Origin: Gammaproteobacteria bacterium
GTDB lineage: Bacteria; Pseudomonadota; Gammaproteobacteria; Steroidobacterales; PWYM01
Length of the DNA stretch: 47,256 bases
Assembly (NCBI GenBank): GCA_007693855.1
Contig: RECU01000028.1
Location: 1 to 47,256 of the forward strand
Direction of reading: 5' to 3'
The notes beneath the pieces were generated by a model that saw only the letters and a list, made by a program, of their open reading frames with translations, did not search any database and was not told the DNA's origin. This document shows positions 1-8,763 of the stretch, one piece after another. The translations under genes and the position numbers were made by a program. Numbering within the stretch: the first letter of the stretch is position 1; each line of letters starts with the position of its first letter.

Positions 1-837
1 GTCGCCGGTACGCAGCCAGCGGGCCACCCGTCCGGCATCACCAATGGGCGTGCGGGTGCCCAGCGAATCCAGAAACACCATCGCGACCGGCCGGCCATCG
101 AGTTGGGTGACCATCGCCAGGCAGCGGCCGGCGACGCGAAGATAGCCGGTCTTGCTCACGACAACGTCCCAGCGGTCACGGTGCACCAGCACGTTGGTAT
201 TGCCGTACTGCAGGGTGTAACGCGGCTGGCGGAATTCGGCGGTGAAACCGGGCGTGCCGGTGTACTCGCGGATCAGCGGCTGCTCCAGGGTCGCGCTCAG
301 AAGCTTCACGAGGTCTGCCGCCGTCGAGCGGTTGTCCGCCGACAGCCCGGTCGAGTCCACGAAGCGCGTGCGGGTCATGCCCAGCGATGCCGCACGCGCG
401 TTCATCGCGGCAATGAATGCGGCATAGCCTTCCGGGTGGTGTCGCGCGAGCACATACGCGGCCTGGTTTTCCGAGGCCATCAGCGTGATGCGCAGCAGAT
501 CAGTCCGGCGCAGCTCGGAGCCGACGCGGATGCGACTGTAGGCATTGACCGGCGCCGGTCGCGCCCGCGGCACGATCTCCAGCCACTCGTCCAGCGCCAG
601 CCCGGATTCGAGCACCACCAGGGCGGTCATCAGCTTGGTGACCGAGGCGATGGGCACGACCCGATCGGCATGCTTGGCATAGAGCAGCTCGCCGCTCGCC
701 AGATCGACCACCGCCGCCTGCACCGAGGCGAGCTGCAGGCGCGCAGGATCGCCCTCCCAGGCGGCGTCGACACGGGTCAGCGCCATCGCCACCAGCAGCA
801 GCACACCCAGGACCACAGAGGATAGACGGCTCATCAT
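1..837 (-). CDS. pbpG: D-alanyl-D-alanine endopeptidase, PBP7/DacF type (3' end beyond window)
   Basis: This is a low-molecular-mass penicillin-binding protein that would cleave D-Ala-meso-DAP cross-links in periplasmic peptidoglycan. Reading leftwards from an ATG at 837 (a second ATG is at 834), 279 codons stay open to base 1, so the C-terminus is missing. A hydrophobic export signal (MMSRLSSVVLGVLLLVAMAL) precedes the S11 peptidase domain. All three serine-transpeptidase motifs are visible: SxxK as SVTK, SxN as SEN, and KTG in VVSKTGYL. The YihY gene lies 46 bases upstream on the same strand, so the two may be co-transcribed. Family assignment is firm. The PBP7 versus DacC/DacF sub-type rests on the short spacing of motifs. 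Confidence 0.9.
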   Translation of the reverse strand, partial: MMSRLSSVVLGVLLLVAMALTRVDAAWEGDPARLQLASVQAAVVDLASGELLYAKHADRVVPIASVTKLMTALVVLESGLALDEWLEIVPRARPAPVNAYSRIRVGSELRRTDLLRITLMASENQAAYVLARHHPEGYAAFIAAMNARAASLGMTRTRFVDSTGLSADNRSTAADLVKLLSATLEQPLIREYTGTPGFTAEFRQPRYTLQYGNTNVLVHRDRWDVVVSKTGYLRVAGRCLAMVTQLDGRPVAMVFLDSLGTRTPIGDAGRVARWLRTGD

Positions 838-883
838 GGCGCCGGAGTATACGCGAGCGCGTGGCCGCGTCACCCCACGCGGG

Positions 884-1876
884 TCACGGACTGCGCTCAA
901 GCTCGGCCGGCGAAACCGCATCCTGCGGGGGCGCAGATGCCTCGCCGGGCGGATCTTCCACCAGCTGACGGTGCACGCAGACGGCAGTGCTCTTGGGCCT
1001 CACGGGCAGGCCACGGGCTTCGAGGTGTGCCCGTGTGAACGCCGCCCCGTACAGCAGAATCAGCGACGAGTAATTCACCCACAGCAGCAGCAGCACCAGC
1101 GAGCCGGCCGCCCCGTAGGTCGACGCGGTGGCGGTGTTGGCCAGATACATCGCGATCAGCGAGCGGCCCAGGGTAAACAGCAGCGCGGTGACCGCCGCGC
1201 CGACCAGCACGTCGCGCCAGCGCAGCAGCACGTCGGGCAGAATGCGGAACATCGCGGCAAACAGCAGGGTCACCACGCTGAACGACAGCGCCACCTCGAA
1301 ACCGACCAGCACCGCCGCAGGCATGGGCAACCATTGCTCGGCAAAAACCATCACCGTGCGCAGCGCCACGCTCAGCAGCAGCGAGACCAGCAGGATGAAG
1401 CCGATGGCCAGCACGATGGTCAGCGACAGCACCCGGCTGCGCAGGAACAGCAGCAGACTGTTGCGCGAGGGCCGGGCGGCCACGTCCCAGATCTGGTTGA
1501 GCGACTGCTGCATCTGGGCGAACACCGTGCTGGCACCCACCAGGATCGCGAGGATGCCGATGAGCGTGGGCAGCAGACCGCCCTGGTCGATCTGCGAGTT
1601 GAGCACTGCCGTCTCGACCACGCCGGCCGCCTCGCTGCCGATGAACTCCTCGAGCTGGGCCATGATCTGACCTTCGGCTGCCTGCTCTCCCAGCACCAGG
1701 CCCACGACCGTCACGGCGATGATGGTCACCGGCGCGATGGAGAACACGGTGAAAAAGGCCAGCGCCGCGGCGTAGATGAAGGCCTGGCTCTCCAGCCAGT
1801 TGCGCGCAGCCGCGGCGAAAATACCGAGCCAGTAGCGCAGCGGTGCGGGCAGACGACGGGTCAGTGCGACAACCAT
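884..1876 (-). CDS. YihY/BrkB family inner-membrane protein
   Basis: A 330-residue integral membrane protein of the YihY (UPF0761, formerly mis-named ribonuclease BN) family, whose biochemical function is not settled. About six hydrophobic segments are visible, including one near residues 34-61 (AFFTVFSIAPVTIIAVTVVG) and others near 105-125, 145-175, 185-210, 220-240 and 250-275. The family signature YGAAGSLVLLLLWVNYSS, near residue 255, is intact. The C-terminal 40 residues are polar and proline-rich. The PBP7-type gene follows on the same strand and a divergent gene starts at 1938, so 1877-1937 should hold both promoters. Confidence 0.88.
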   Translation of the reverse strand: MVVALTRRLPAPLRYWLGIFAAAARNWLESQAFIYAAALAFFTVFSIAPVTIIAVTVVGLVLGEQAAEGQIMAQLEEFIGSEAAGVVETAVLNSQIDQGGLLPTLIGILAILVGASTVFAQMQQSLNQIWDVAARPSRNSLLLFLRSRVLSLTIVLAIGFILLVSLLLSVALRTVMVFAEQWLPMPAAVLVGFEVALSFSVVTLLFAAMFRILPDVLLRWRDVLVGAAVTALLFTLGRSLIAMYLANTATASTYGAAGSLVLLLLWVNYSSLILLYGAAFTRAHLEARGLPVRPKSTAVCVHRQLVEDPPGEASAPPQDAVSPAELERSP

Positions 1877-1937
1877 GGCGAGCCCAGTGTAGCGCAGGCC
1901 GGCATCCGCTCGGGCAGCGGAGACGAACCCTCAAGGT

Positions 1938-2354
1938 ATGAAAACTGAACACATCCCCACTACGGCCCCGGCCGTCGAGCCGCCACCCCGGCGACAGCCT
2001 CGCGTGTTCTACGATGGCGGCTGCCCGGTCTGCCGCCGCGAGATCGCCCACTACCAGCGGCTCGATCGTGCCGGCCGAATCGCCTGGCACGATATCGACG
2101 CCCACCCCGAGACACTCGACGACCACGGGATCGACCGGCTCGACGCCATGCGCCGCTTTCACGTGATCGACGCCGCGGGCGAGGTCCGCTCCGGCGCGGA
2201 CGCCTTCACCGTGGTGTGGGCCGAATTGCCCGGCTGGCGGCTGGTCGGCCGGCTGGTGCGGGGGCTGCGCCTGCTCGCGCCCCTGGAATGGGCCTACGGC
2301 CTGTGGGCGGCCCGGCGCTGGCGACGGCTGCAGCAGACGCGCTGCGCCAGCTGA
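1938..2354 (+). CDS. DCC-family thiol protein (DUF393)
   Basis: A 138-residue protein of the DUF393 family, called thiol-disulfide oxidoreductase DCC after its N-terminal motif. Here the motif reads VFYDGGCPVCRREI near residue 24, giving a CxxC pair right after a beta strand, as in thioredoxin-like folds. A central DIDAHPETL segment is also family-typical. AAGG lies just upstream of the ATG. There is no signal peptide, so it should be cytosolic. The downstream DUF456 gene starts 39 bases after the stop. The redox role is inferred for the whole family and has not been shown for most members. Confidence 0.85.
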   Translation: MKTEHIPTTAPAVEPPPRRQPRVFYDGGCPVCRREIAHYQRLDRAGRIAWHDIDAHPETLDDHGIDRLDAMRRFHVIDAAGEVRSGADAFTVVWAELPGWRLVGRLVRGLRLLAPLEWAYGLWAARRWRRLQQTRCAS

Positions 2355-2393
2355 TGCTTGCGCCGGCGTCGGCTCCGGCGCCACCATCCCCGT

Positions 2394-2879
2394 ATGGATC
2401 CCGACTGGCTGTGGTATGGCCTCGCGGCACTGCTGATCATCGCTGGGCTGGCGGGGACGATCCTGCCGGTGTTGCCGGGGGTGCCGATGGTCTTCCTCGG
2501 ACTCTGGTTGGTGGCGTGGACGGATGAGTTTTCGCGGGTTGGCGGCGGCGTCCTCTGGCTGCTCGCTGCACTGACCCTGCTCTCGATCCTCATCGATCTG
2601 CTGGCGAGCCTGCTCGGGGCACAGCGGGCGGGGGCGACCCGCGGTGGGCTGATCGGCGCCGGCATCGGCACCATCGTGGGGCTTTTTTTCGGCCTGCCGG
2701 GCATCGTGCTCGGGCCGCTGGCCGGTGCCATCCTCGGTGAACTGGTTTACCGCCGCGGGCTTGGTACCGCTGCCGACGTCGGACTGGCCACCTGGATGGC
2801 GTTACTGGTGGCCGCGGCATTGAAACTCGCGCTGGTGTTCGTGATGCTGGGTATCTTCGTTCTGGCCTTTCTCTGGTAG
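2394..2879 (+). CDS. DUF456 family membrane protein
   Basis: A 161-residue hydrophobic protein of the DUF456 family, function unknown. I chose the ATG at 2394 (MDPDWLWYGLAALLIIAGLA). A TTG at 2358 in the same frame would add only an arginine-rich 12-residue leader. Four to five membrane segments are visible, and the family glycine-rich repeats appear as GTILPVLPGVPMVFLGLW and GTIVGLFFGLPGIVLGPLAG. The next gene begins 7 bases after the stop, so the gene probably shares a transcript with its neighbours. Nothing in the sequence points to a substrate. Confidence 0.82.
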   Translation: MDPDWLWYGLAALLIIAGLAGTILPVLPGVPMVFLGLWLVAWTDEFSRVGGGVLWLLAALTLLSILIDLLASLLGAQRAGATRGGLIGAGIGTIVGLFFGLPGIVLGPLAGAILGELVYRRGLGTAADVGLATWMALLVAAALKLALVFVMLGIFVLAFLW

Positions 2880-2885
2880 GCACCG

Positions 2886-3839
2886 ATGTCGGCAACCCCT
2901 GATCCCCCTCCCGCAGAACCCCAGGCGGCGCCCGCCGTACTCATGGTCCGACCGCGGGTGTTCTACGCCAACCCGCAGACGGCGCCGAGCAATGCCTTCC
3001 AGGCGGACACCCTGGCGGGTGGCCCAGCCCTGCTCGCCCAGGCGCTGGCGGAGTTCGACGCCGCGGCAGAGGCGCTGCGCGCGGCGGGCGTCGAGGTGCT
3101 GGTGATGGATGCTGCAGGCGGGCAGGACCTGCCGGATGCGCTGTTTCCCAACAACTGGCTCTCCACGCACGCCGATGCCACCGTGGTGCTCTACCCGATG
3201 CTGGCTGCGAACCGGCGCGCCGAGCGCAACGCTCTGATGCTCGAGCGGCTGCAGGCAGAGTTCGGCTTCAAGGTGGCGCGAACGCTGGACCTGAGCCCTC
3301 TGGAAGACCAGGGCCTGATCGTCGAGGGGACGGGCAGCCTGGTGCTGGATCGTCGTCGCCGGGTCGCCTACGCCTGCCTGTCCGCGCGCTCGCATCCCGA
3401 GGCGATCACCCACGCCTGCGAGGCGCTCGGCTACCAGGCCAGGATGTTCTCGGCCAGCGACCCCCGCGGGCAGCCGGTGTATCACACCAACGTCATGCTC
3501 GCGGTCGGCAGCCAGGTGGCCATCGCGTGTCTGGACAGCCTCCCGGACCGGGCAGAGCGGGACGGCCTGCAACACGCGCTCGAGGCGGGCGGCGCGGTGG
3601 TGGTCGGGATCGATCACGGACAGATGGCGGCCCTGTGCGCCAACGTCCTGGAACTGGCGGGCGCCGATGGCCCGATGCTCGCGGTCTCCACCCGCGCATG
3701 GAGGGCGTTCAGCACCGCCCAGCGGCGGCTGCTGGAACGCCATCTCCAACCGGTGCCCGTGAACATCGATACCATCGAACATCACGCGGGCGGGGGGATT
3801 CGCTGCATGCTGGCCGAGCTGCATCTCCCCCGGGGCTGA
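2886..3839 (+). CDS. ctlX: CtlX-type arginine-deiminase-related hydrolase
   Basis: A 317-residue member of the guanidino-group-modifying superfamily (arginine deiminase / dimethylarginine dimethylaminohydrolase fold), closest by motif to the citrulline-utilisation hydrolase CtlX. Family blocks occur in order: MVRP...FYANPQTAPSN (20-36), PDALFPNNWLS (83-93), EGTGS (147-151), VYHTNV with the likely catalytic His200, NVLEL (253-257) and GGGIRCMLAE with the likely nucleophile Cys307. The first 17 residues are a low-complexity proline/alanine leader. No signal peptide is present. Arginine- or ornithine-catabolism genes are not adjacent, so the physiological substrate (citrulline or another ureido/guanidino compound) is inferred from family only. 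Confidence 0.85.
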   Translation: MSATPDPPPAEPQAAPAVLMVRPRVFYANPQTAPSNAFQADTLAGGPALLAQALAEFDAAAEALRAAGVEVLVMDAAGGQDLPDALFPNNWLSTHADATVVLYPMLAANRRAERNALMLERLQAEFGFKVARTLDLSPLEDQGLIVEGTGSLVLDRRRRVAYACLSARSHPEAITHACEALGYQARMFSASDPRGQPVYHTNVMLAVGSQVAIACLDSLPDRAERDGLQHALEAGGAVVVGIDHGQMAALCANVLELAGADGPMLAVSTRAWRAFSTAQRRLLERHLQPVPVNIDTIEHHAGGGIRCMLAELHLPRG

Positions 3840-3879
3840 ACGCGCTACAGAACGCCGCCCGCCCGCCGATAACGCGATC

Positions 3880-6486
3880 ATGGCGGATACCCTACACACG
3901 ACAGGCATCCACCGGTCCTCCAGCGTCCTGGAGGATCGCGTCGATCTGCTGTATGGCAGTGTGCCGGTCGCGGTGGGCGGCACGCTGGTCCTCGCACTGC
4001 TGCTCGCCATGGTCCAGTGGCCTCTGCTCCCGGCCGCGGAGGTGTTCATCTGGCTCGGGGTGATGGCCGCCTCGATCGCCTGGCGCACCGGGGCATGGCT
4101 GGCGTATCGGCGCGCCCAGGCTGCGGGACGGACCGACCCGGAGGCCTGGCTGCTGCAGTTCCGTGCCGCGACGCTGAGCGGGGGCCTGGGCTGGGCGCTT
4201 GCCAGTGCGCTGATGTTCCCACCCGGCGAGGTGGCTCATCAGGTGTTTCTCGGCTTCGTCATCGCCGGCGTCGGCGCCGCGGCCAGCACCTCGCTGTCGG
4301 TGGACCGGCTGGCGCTGGCGGCACTGATCGTGCCCACCGCCCTGGCGCTCGTCCTGGCCTACCTGCTCGAGGGAGGCGCCATCCCCACGGCCATGAGCGT
4401 CATGACCGCGATGTTTCTGGTCTACGTGACGCTGAGTGGCAACCGTATGCGCCAGCAGTTTCAGCAGACCACGGCGCTGCGCGAGGAACTGCGCATCATC
4501 CTCGACGCCCTGCCCGCCCTGGTCGTCTATAAGGATGACCAGAACCGCATCCTCGGCCTGAACCGCATGGCGGCAGCGTCCCTCAAGCGCCCGGCGCATG
4601 AACTCGTGGGCCGCTCGCTCGATGAGCTCGTGCCGGAATCGGAGGCCTACGCGTATCTCGCCGAAGACCGCGAGATCCTTGCCAGCGGTCAGCCGCGCCT
4701 CGGCGCACTGAAAAGCTATCGTGGCCACGGGCAGCGCGAGCGCACCATTCGCTACGACAAGGTGCCGCTGCGTGGGGTCGACGGGCGGTTTGATCGGCTG
4801 GTGGCCGTGGCCACCGACATCACCGAGCAGGTCATGCGCGAACGCGAGCTGGCCGAGATCACCGCGGCGCTGGAGGCGGCCAACGACTGCATATTCATGT
4901 TCGACGCCGAGACACTGCGCATCGTCTATGCCAACCAGGGCGCCCGCCAGCATATCGGCTATGACGCCGGGACCCTGGCCGGCATGACCCCCATGGACAT
5001 CAACCCGCAATACGACGAGTCCCAGATCCGGGCGCTGACCATTCCCCTGCAACAGGACCCAGGCGAGTCGTTCGTGTTCCGGACCGTGCATCGACATCGC
5101 GACGGGCATGACATCCCGGTGGAAGTCTCGCTGCAATACGTCCCCGGCAGCGGCGCGGGACGGTTCATCGGGATCGTCCGCGATATCCGGGCGCGTCTGG
5201 AGCAGGAGGCCTCACTCAAGAAGGCCCGGCGCGAGGCCGAAGCGGCGAGTCAGACGAAAAGCGAGTTTCTCGCCAACATGAGCCACGAGATCCGCACCCC
5301 CATGACCGCGATCCTCGGGTTTGCGGAGTTGCTGGATCCCGACGGCGAAGACGAGCGCCTGACCGGCGAGGATGCCGCGGTCGCGCTGCGGACGATTCGT
5401 CGGCACGCCCGCCACCTGCTGACCGTGCTCGACGATATCCTGGATGTGTCGAAAATCGAAGCCGGCCGGTTGCGCCTGGAGCGCTTGGCGGTCGATCCGC
5501 GCGCGCTCGCTGAGGAAACCGCGGCGATGATCGAGGCGCGTGCGCGCGAGAAAGGCCTGGAGCTTCACGTGGAGATCGCGGCGCAGACGCCGGCCCACAT
5601 GTGTTGCGACCCCACCCGGCTGCGCCAGATCCTGCTCAATCTGCTGAGCAATGCCGTCAAGTTCACGGCCCACGGCTCGGTGACCCTGCGACTCACCGCG
5701 CCGGCGGCAGACCGCGTCGCCTTCAGCGTCATCGATACCGGGATTGGCATGAATGCCGAGGCGCTGGAAACCACGCGGCGCTTCGAGGCCTTCTCCCAGG
5801 CCGACTCCAGCACCACACGACGCTTCGGCGGCACCGGGCTTGGCCTGCGGATCTCGCATGCCCTCGCGCGCCTGTTGGGCGGCGCACTCGCGATCGAGTC
5901 GGTCGCCGACCAGGGCAGCACCTTTACCTTGACGCTGCCGGTGAACGTCGAGGAGGTGACGGCACCTGCACCGACACCGGCTGCGCAAGCATCGGGCGAT
6001 GACATCCATCGGGCCAGCAGTGCGCGTGAGGCCTCCGTGACCCGCCGGCCAGCGGCAGCCAGCCTTGCCGACGTACGCGTCCTGCTCGCCGAGGATGGTC
6101 CTGACAACCAGCGCCTGATCTCCTTCCATCTCGAGCGTGCCGGCGCCCGGGTCAGCGTGGCCGGGAACGGGCTGCTGGCAGTCCAGCAGATCGAAGCAGC
6201 CGATGCCGACTCACGTCCGGATGTGGTGCTGATGGACATGCAGATGCCGGAGCTCGACGGCTACGGCGCGACCCGCCGCCTGCGCGAGCAGGGATTCACC
6301 GGCCCGATCATCGCGGTGACCGCGCACGCGATGTCAGGCGATCGCGAGCGCTGCCTTGCCGCCGGCTGCGACGACTACCTGACCAAACCCATCGACCGGG
6401 GCCTGCTCATCGCGACGGTTCAACGCCACGCAGCGACACTCGAGCGGTCCGCCGCTGAGCCGGTGAGCGCCCACACCGCCGCCTGA
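3880..6486 (+). CDS. Hybrid sensor histidine kinase, membrane + 2 PAS + HisKA + HATPase + receiver
   Basis: An 868-residue membrane-anchored hybrid kinase. Residues about 27-185 hold five or six hydrophobic segments with little periplasmic sequence, followed by a short coiled coil. PAS domain 1 spans about 204-318 and PAS domain 2 about 322-440. The HisKA helix carries SHEIRTP with phospho-acceptor His469. The ATPase domain has NLLSNAVKFT (N box), DTGIGM and GGTGLGL. An Ala/Pro/Thr-rich linker leads to a receiver (about 732-850) with the acidic pocket AEDG, Asp786 in LMDMQMP, and Lys836 in LTKP. There is no Hpt domain in the protein, so phosphorelay would need a separate phosphotransfer partner. 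The signal is unknown. The gene starts 40 bases after ctlX. Confidence 0.93.
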   Translation: MADTLHTTGIHRSSSVLEDRVDLLYGSVPVAVGGTLVLALLLAMVQWPLLPAAEVFIWLGVMAASIAWRTGAWLAYRRAQAAGRTDPEAWLLQFRAATLSGGLGWALASALMFPPGEVAHQVFLGFVIAGVGAAASTSLSVDRLALAALIVPTALALVLAYLLEGGAIPTAMSVMTAMFLVYVTLSGNRMRQQFQQTTALREELRIILDALPALVVYKDDQNRILGLNRMAAASLKRPAHELVGRSLDELVPESEAYAYLAEDREILASGQPRLGALKSYRGHGQRERTIRYDKVPLRGVDGRFDRLVAVATDITEQVMRERELAEITAALEAANDCIFMFDAETLRIVYANQGARQHIGYDAGTLAGMTPMDINPQYDESQIRALTIPLQQDPGESFVFRTVHRHRDGHDIPVEVSLQYVPGSGAGRFIGIVRDIRARLEQEASLKKARREAEAASQTKSEFLANMSHEIRTPMTAILGFAELLDPDGEDERLTGEDAAVALRTIRRHARHLLTVLDDILDVSKIEAGRLRLERLAVDPRALAEETAAMIEARAREKGLELHVEIAAQTPAHMCCDPTRLRQILLNLLSNAVKFTAHGSVTLRLTAPAADRVAFSVIDTGIGMNAEALETTRRFEAFSQADSSTTRRFGGTGLGLRISHALARLLGGALAIESVADQGSTFTLTLPVNVEEVTAPAPTPAAQASGDDIHRASSAREASVTRRPAAASLADVRVLLAEDGPDNQRLISFHLERAGARVSVAGNGLLAVQQIEAADADSRPDVVLMDMQMPELDGYGATRRLREQGFTGPIIAVTAHAMSGDRERCLAAGCDDYLTKPIDRGLLIATVQRHAATLERSAAEPVSAHTAA

Positions 6487-6537
6487 CGTATACTTTCGCT
6501 CCAGCCCCTCGCCGACCCGAGCCCCACGGCGGATCCC

Positions 6538-7188
6538 ATGTTCGACTTCACCCTGTTCGCCGCCGCGTTCGTGACGTTTTTCGTCGTGATCGACGTCCCT
6601 GGCGTCGCACCCATTTTCGCGAGCCTGACCGAAGGCACCGACGCCCGCCACCGCCGGCGCATGGCACTGCGCTCGGTGACGATCGCCACCGTGGTGCTGG
6701 TCGGCTTCGCCTATGGCGGGGAGTGGCTGCTCGGCGCGCTGCACATCAGCCTGGATGCCTTCCGTGCCGCCGGTGGCGTGCTGCTGTTCCTGATCGCGCT
6801 CGACATGGTGTTCGAGAAGCGTACCAAGCGTCGCGAGGAGCGCGCCGAGGCCCTGAGCGAAAGCGATGAATCGCTCCCCGGGACGCACGAGGACATCTCG
6901 GTCTTCCCGATGGCCATCCCCATGCTGGCCGGCCCGGGGGCGATCGCCTCCATCATGCTGTTCATGTCGCAGGCCGGCGGCGCAGTGGGCGCACAGCTGT
7001 CGATCCTGCTCGGCCTCGGCGTGAATCTTGCGATCTGTCTGGTCGTGTTCCTGCTGATCGGCCCAGTGATGCGGCTGATGGGCGAGACGCTCGCGGCGAT
7101 GATCACCCGCATCCTCGGCGTGATCCTGGCAGCGCTTGCCGCGCAGTTCATCTTCGACGGGATTCGCGGGGCGCTGCTGGGGGGGTGA
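6538..7188 (+). CDS. MarC family inner-membrane protein
   Basis: A 216-residue polytopic protein of the MarC (UPF0056) family. Despite the name, the E. coli member is not needed for multiple antibiotic resistance, and the role is unknown. Six membrane segments fit the sequence. Typical family stretches include VVIDVPGVAPIFASLT near residue 16 and PMAIPMLAGPGAIASIM near residue 122. A charged cytosolic loop (EKRTKRREERAEALSESDE) follows the third segment. A -10-like TATACT sits at 6489-6494, just after the kinase stop, so a separate promoter is possible, but no good -35 accompanies it. Confidence 0.88.
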   Translation: MFDFTLFAAAFVTFFVVIDVPGVAPIFASLTEGTDARHRRRMALRSVTIATVVLVGFAYGGEWLLGALHISLDAFRAAGGVLLFLIALDMVFEKRTKRREERAEALSESDESLPGTHEDISVFPMAIPMLAGPGAIASIMLFMSQAGGAVGAQLSILLGLGVNLAICLVVFLLIGPVMRLMGETLAAMITRILGVILAALAAQFIFDGIRGALLGG

Positions 7189-7206
7189 CCGGGGAGAGGT
7201 CTTGAA

Positions 7207-7282
<76 letters not shown>

Positions 7283-7300
7283 GCATAGGCAAGACGCGGT

Positions 7301-7329
7301 ATTAAAGCGGCAGGCCCCGGTGGAGTCAA
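7301..7329 (-). promoter_or_regulatory. Sigma-70 promoter of tRNA-Phe
   Basis: On the minus strand, a -35 TTGACT (7324-7329) and a -10 TTTAAT (7301-7306) are separated by exactly 17 bp, each matching 5 of 6 consensus bases. The expected start is about 10-12 bases before the mature tRNA end. Confidence 0.75.
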
Positions 7330-7372
7330 GGACGGCCACGCGTTCCAGCACGTCGCTGCCCCCGCCACCATT

Positions 7373-7401
7373 TTGACATATCCACAAGCCATGCTTAATC
7401 T
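7373..7401 (+). promoter_or_regulatory. Probable promoter of egtB-egtD
   Basis: A perfect -35 hexamer TTGACA lies at 7373-7378 in an AT-rich island. The -10 is less clear: CTTAAT at 15 bp spacing or TAATCT at 17 bp. A start near 7405-7408 would leave a leader of about 50 nt and would exclude the in-frame GTG at 7405 as a translation start. Confidence 0.5.
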
Positions 7402-7458
7402 CCTGTGCTCACCCGCAAGCGGCTGCCGGCAGGATGCCGGGGCCCGAAGGCACGACGT

Positions 7459-8757
7459 ATGGCCTCTGTCTCTGCCGCTGCCCCCGCGGCGACATCTGCG
7501 ACGGTGCCAGGGCAGGACGCCCGGGAAAGCCTCGCTGACGCCTGGATCCGCATCCGCGGACTGAGTGAACGGCTGGCCGCGCCGCTGGCGCCGGAAGACC
7601 AGGTCATCCAGACCATGCCCGACGTCAGCCCGACGAAGTGGCACCTCGCGCACGTCACCTGGTTCTTCGAACGCTTCGTGCTGCAGGCGGCGCTGCCCGA
7701 CTACCGGCCCTGTGACGAGCGCTGGCACTACCTGTTCAATTCCTACTACCACACGGTCGGCCAGATGCATGCCCGGACCCGCCGTGGGCTGATTTCCCGA
7801 CCAACCGTCGCCGAGATCCTCGCCTGGCGGGCACAGGTCGATGCGGCCATGGCCCCGCTGCTGGCACGCGCCACCGAGGACCCGGAGCTGGCCTTCCTGA
7901 TCACCCTCGGCCTGAACCACGAGCAGCAGCACCAGGAGCTGCTGCTGACCGACATCCAGCACGTGCTCTGGAGCAATCCGCTCGGGCCGGCGTACGACCC
8001 CGCGCTGCCCCTGCCATCTTCACGTGAAGCCCCCGCCCTGAGCTGGCAAGAGCAGCCCGGCGGCGAGGTGATGATCGGTGCCGCAGACGGCCCACACTTC
8101 TGCTTTGACAATGAAACGCCTCGGCACGCGGTGGCCTTGCGCCCATACGCACTGGCCAGCCGGCTTGTGACCAACGACGAATACCAGGCCTTCATCGACG
8201 ATGGCGGCTATCGCGATGCGGCCCTGTGGCTGTCCGACGGGTGGGCCCAGGTGCAGACCGAAGGCTGGTGCGCACCACTGTACTGGTCGGAAGACGGCCA
8301 GCGGGTGTTTACCCTGGGAGGCTGGCGGGAGATCGACCCGCACGCGCCGGTCAGTCATGTGTCGTTCTACGAGGCCGAGGCCTATGCCCGCTGGGCCGGC
8401 GCACGCCTGCCGACCGAGGCGGAATGGGAAGCGGCCGCGGCCACCCGGCCCATCCAGGGCAACCTGCTCGAGACCGGCTGGCTGGCCCCGGCTGCCGCCG
8501 CAGCGCCCGGGCTGACGCAGCTGTTCGGGGACGCCTGGGAATGGACCGCCTCGCCGTACATGGCCTATCCGGGCTTTCGCCCCCTGGCCGGCTCGCTCGG
8601 CGAGTACAACGGCAAGTTCATGTGCAACCAGATGAGCGTGCGCGGGGGGGGCTGCCTGACCTCGGTAGATCACCTGCGCGCCAGCTACCGCAGTTTCTTT
8701 TACCCCCACCAGCGCTGGCAGGTGCTGGGCTTCCGGCTGGCCCGGGACCTCGACTGA
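7459..8757 (+). CDS. egtB: Ergothioneine biosynthesis sulfoxide synthase EgtB
   Basis: A 432-residue non-haem iron enzyme that joins a thiol donor (cysteine or gamma-glutamylcysteine) to hercynine with O2 to form the sulfoxide intermediate of ergothioneine. The N-terminal DinB-like half carries the iron ligands, with His62 (KWHLAH) and the HxxxH of NHEQQHQE at His154 and His158. The C-terminal half is a formylglycine-generating-enzyme-like (sulfatase-modifying) fold with LPTEAEWE, DAWEWT and VRGGGCLTS. I chose the ATG at 7459, which has AAGG 8 bases upstream. The in-frame GTG at 7405 would add 18 basic residues and sits at the predicted transcript start. egtD follows after 6 bases, so the two form an operon. 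Donor-thiol specificity cannot be read from the sequence alone. Confidence 0.93.
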   Translation: MASVSAAAPAATSATVPGQDARESLADAWIRIRGLSERLAAPLAPEDQVIQTMPDVSPTKWHLAHVTWFFERFVLQAALPDYRPCDERWHYLFNSYYHTVGQMHARTRRGLISRPTVAEILAWRAQVDAAMAPLLARATEDPELAFLITLGLNHEQQHQELLLTDIQHVLWSNPLGPAYDPALPLPSSREAPALSWQEQPGGEVMIGAADGPHFCFDNETPRHAVALRPYALASRLVTNDEYQAFIDDGGYRDAALWLSDGWAQVQTEGWCAPLYWSEDGQRVFTLGGWREIDPHAPVSHVSFYEAEAYARWAGARLPTEAEWEAAAATRPIQGNLLETGWLAPAAAAAPGLTQLFGDAWEWTASPYMAYPGFRPLAGSLGEYNGKFMCNQMSVRGGGCLTSVDHLRASYRSFFYPHQRWQVLGFRLARDLD

Positions 8758-8763
8758 AGGACG

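Noticed and set aside
836-1948. Long open frame on the + strand opposite the YihY gene, Gln/Arg/His-rich
   Set aside because: It is the antisense of a well-supported membrane protein gene, and its composition (long Gln, Arg, His and Gly runs) is that of a mirror frame in GC-rich DNA.
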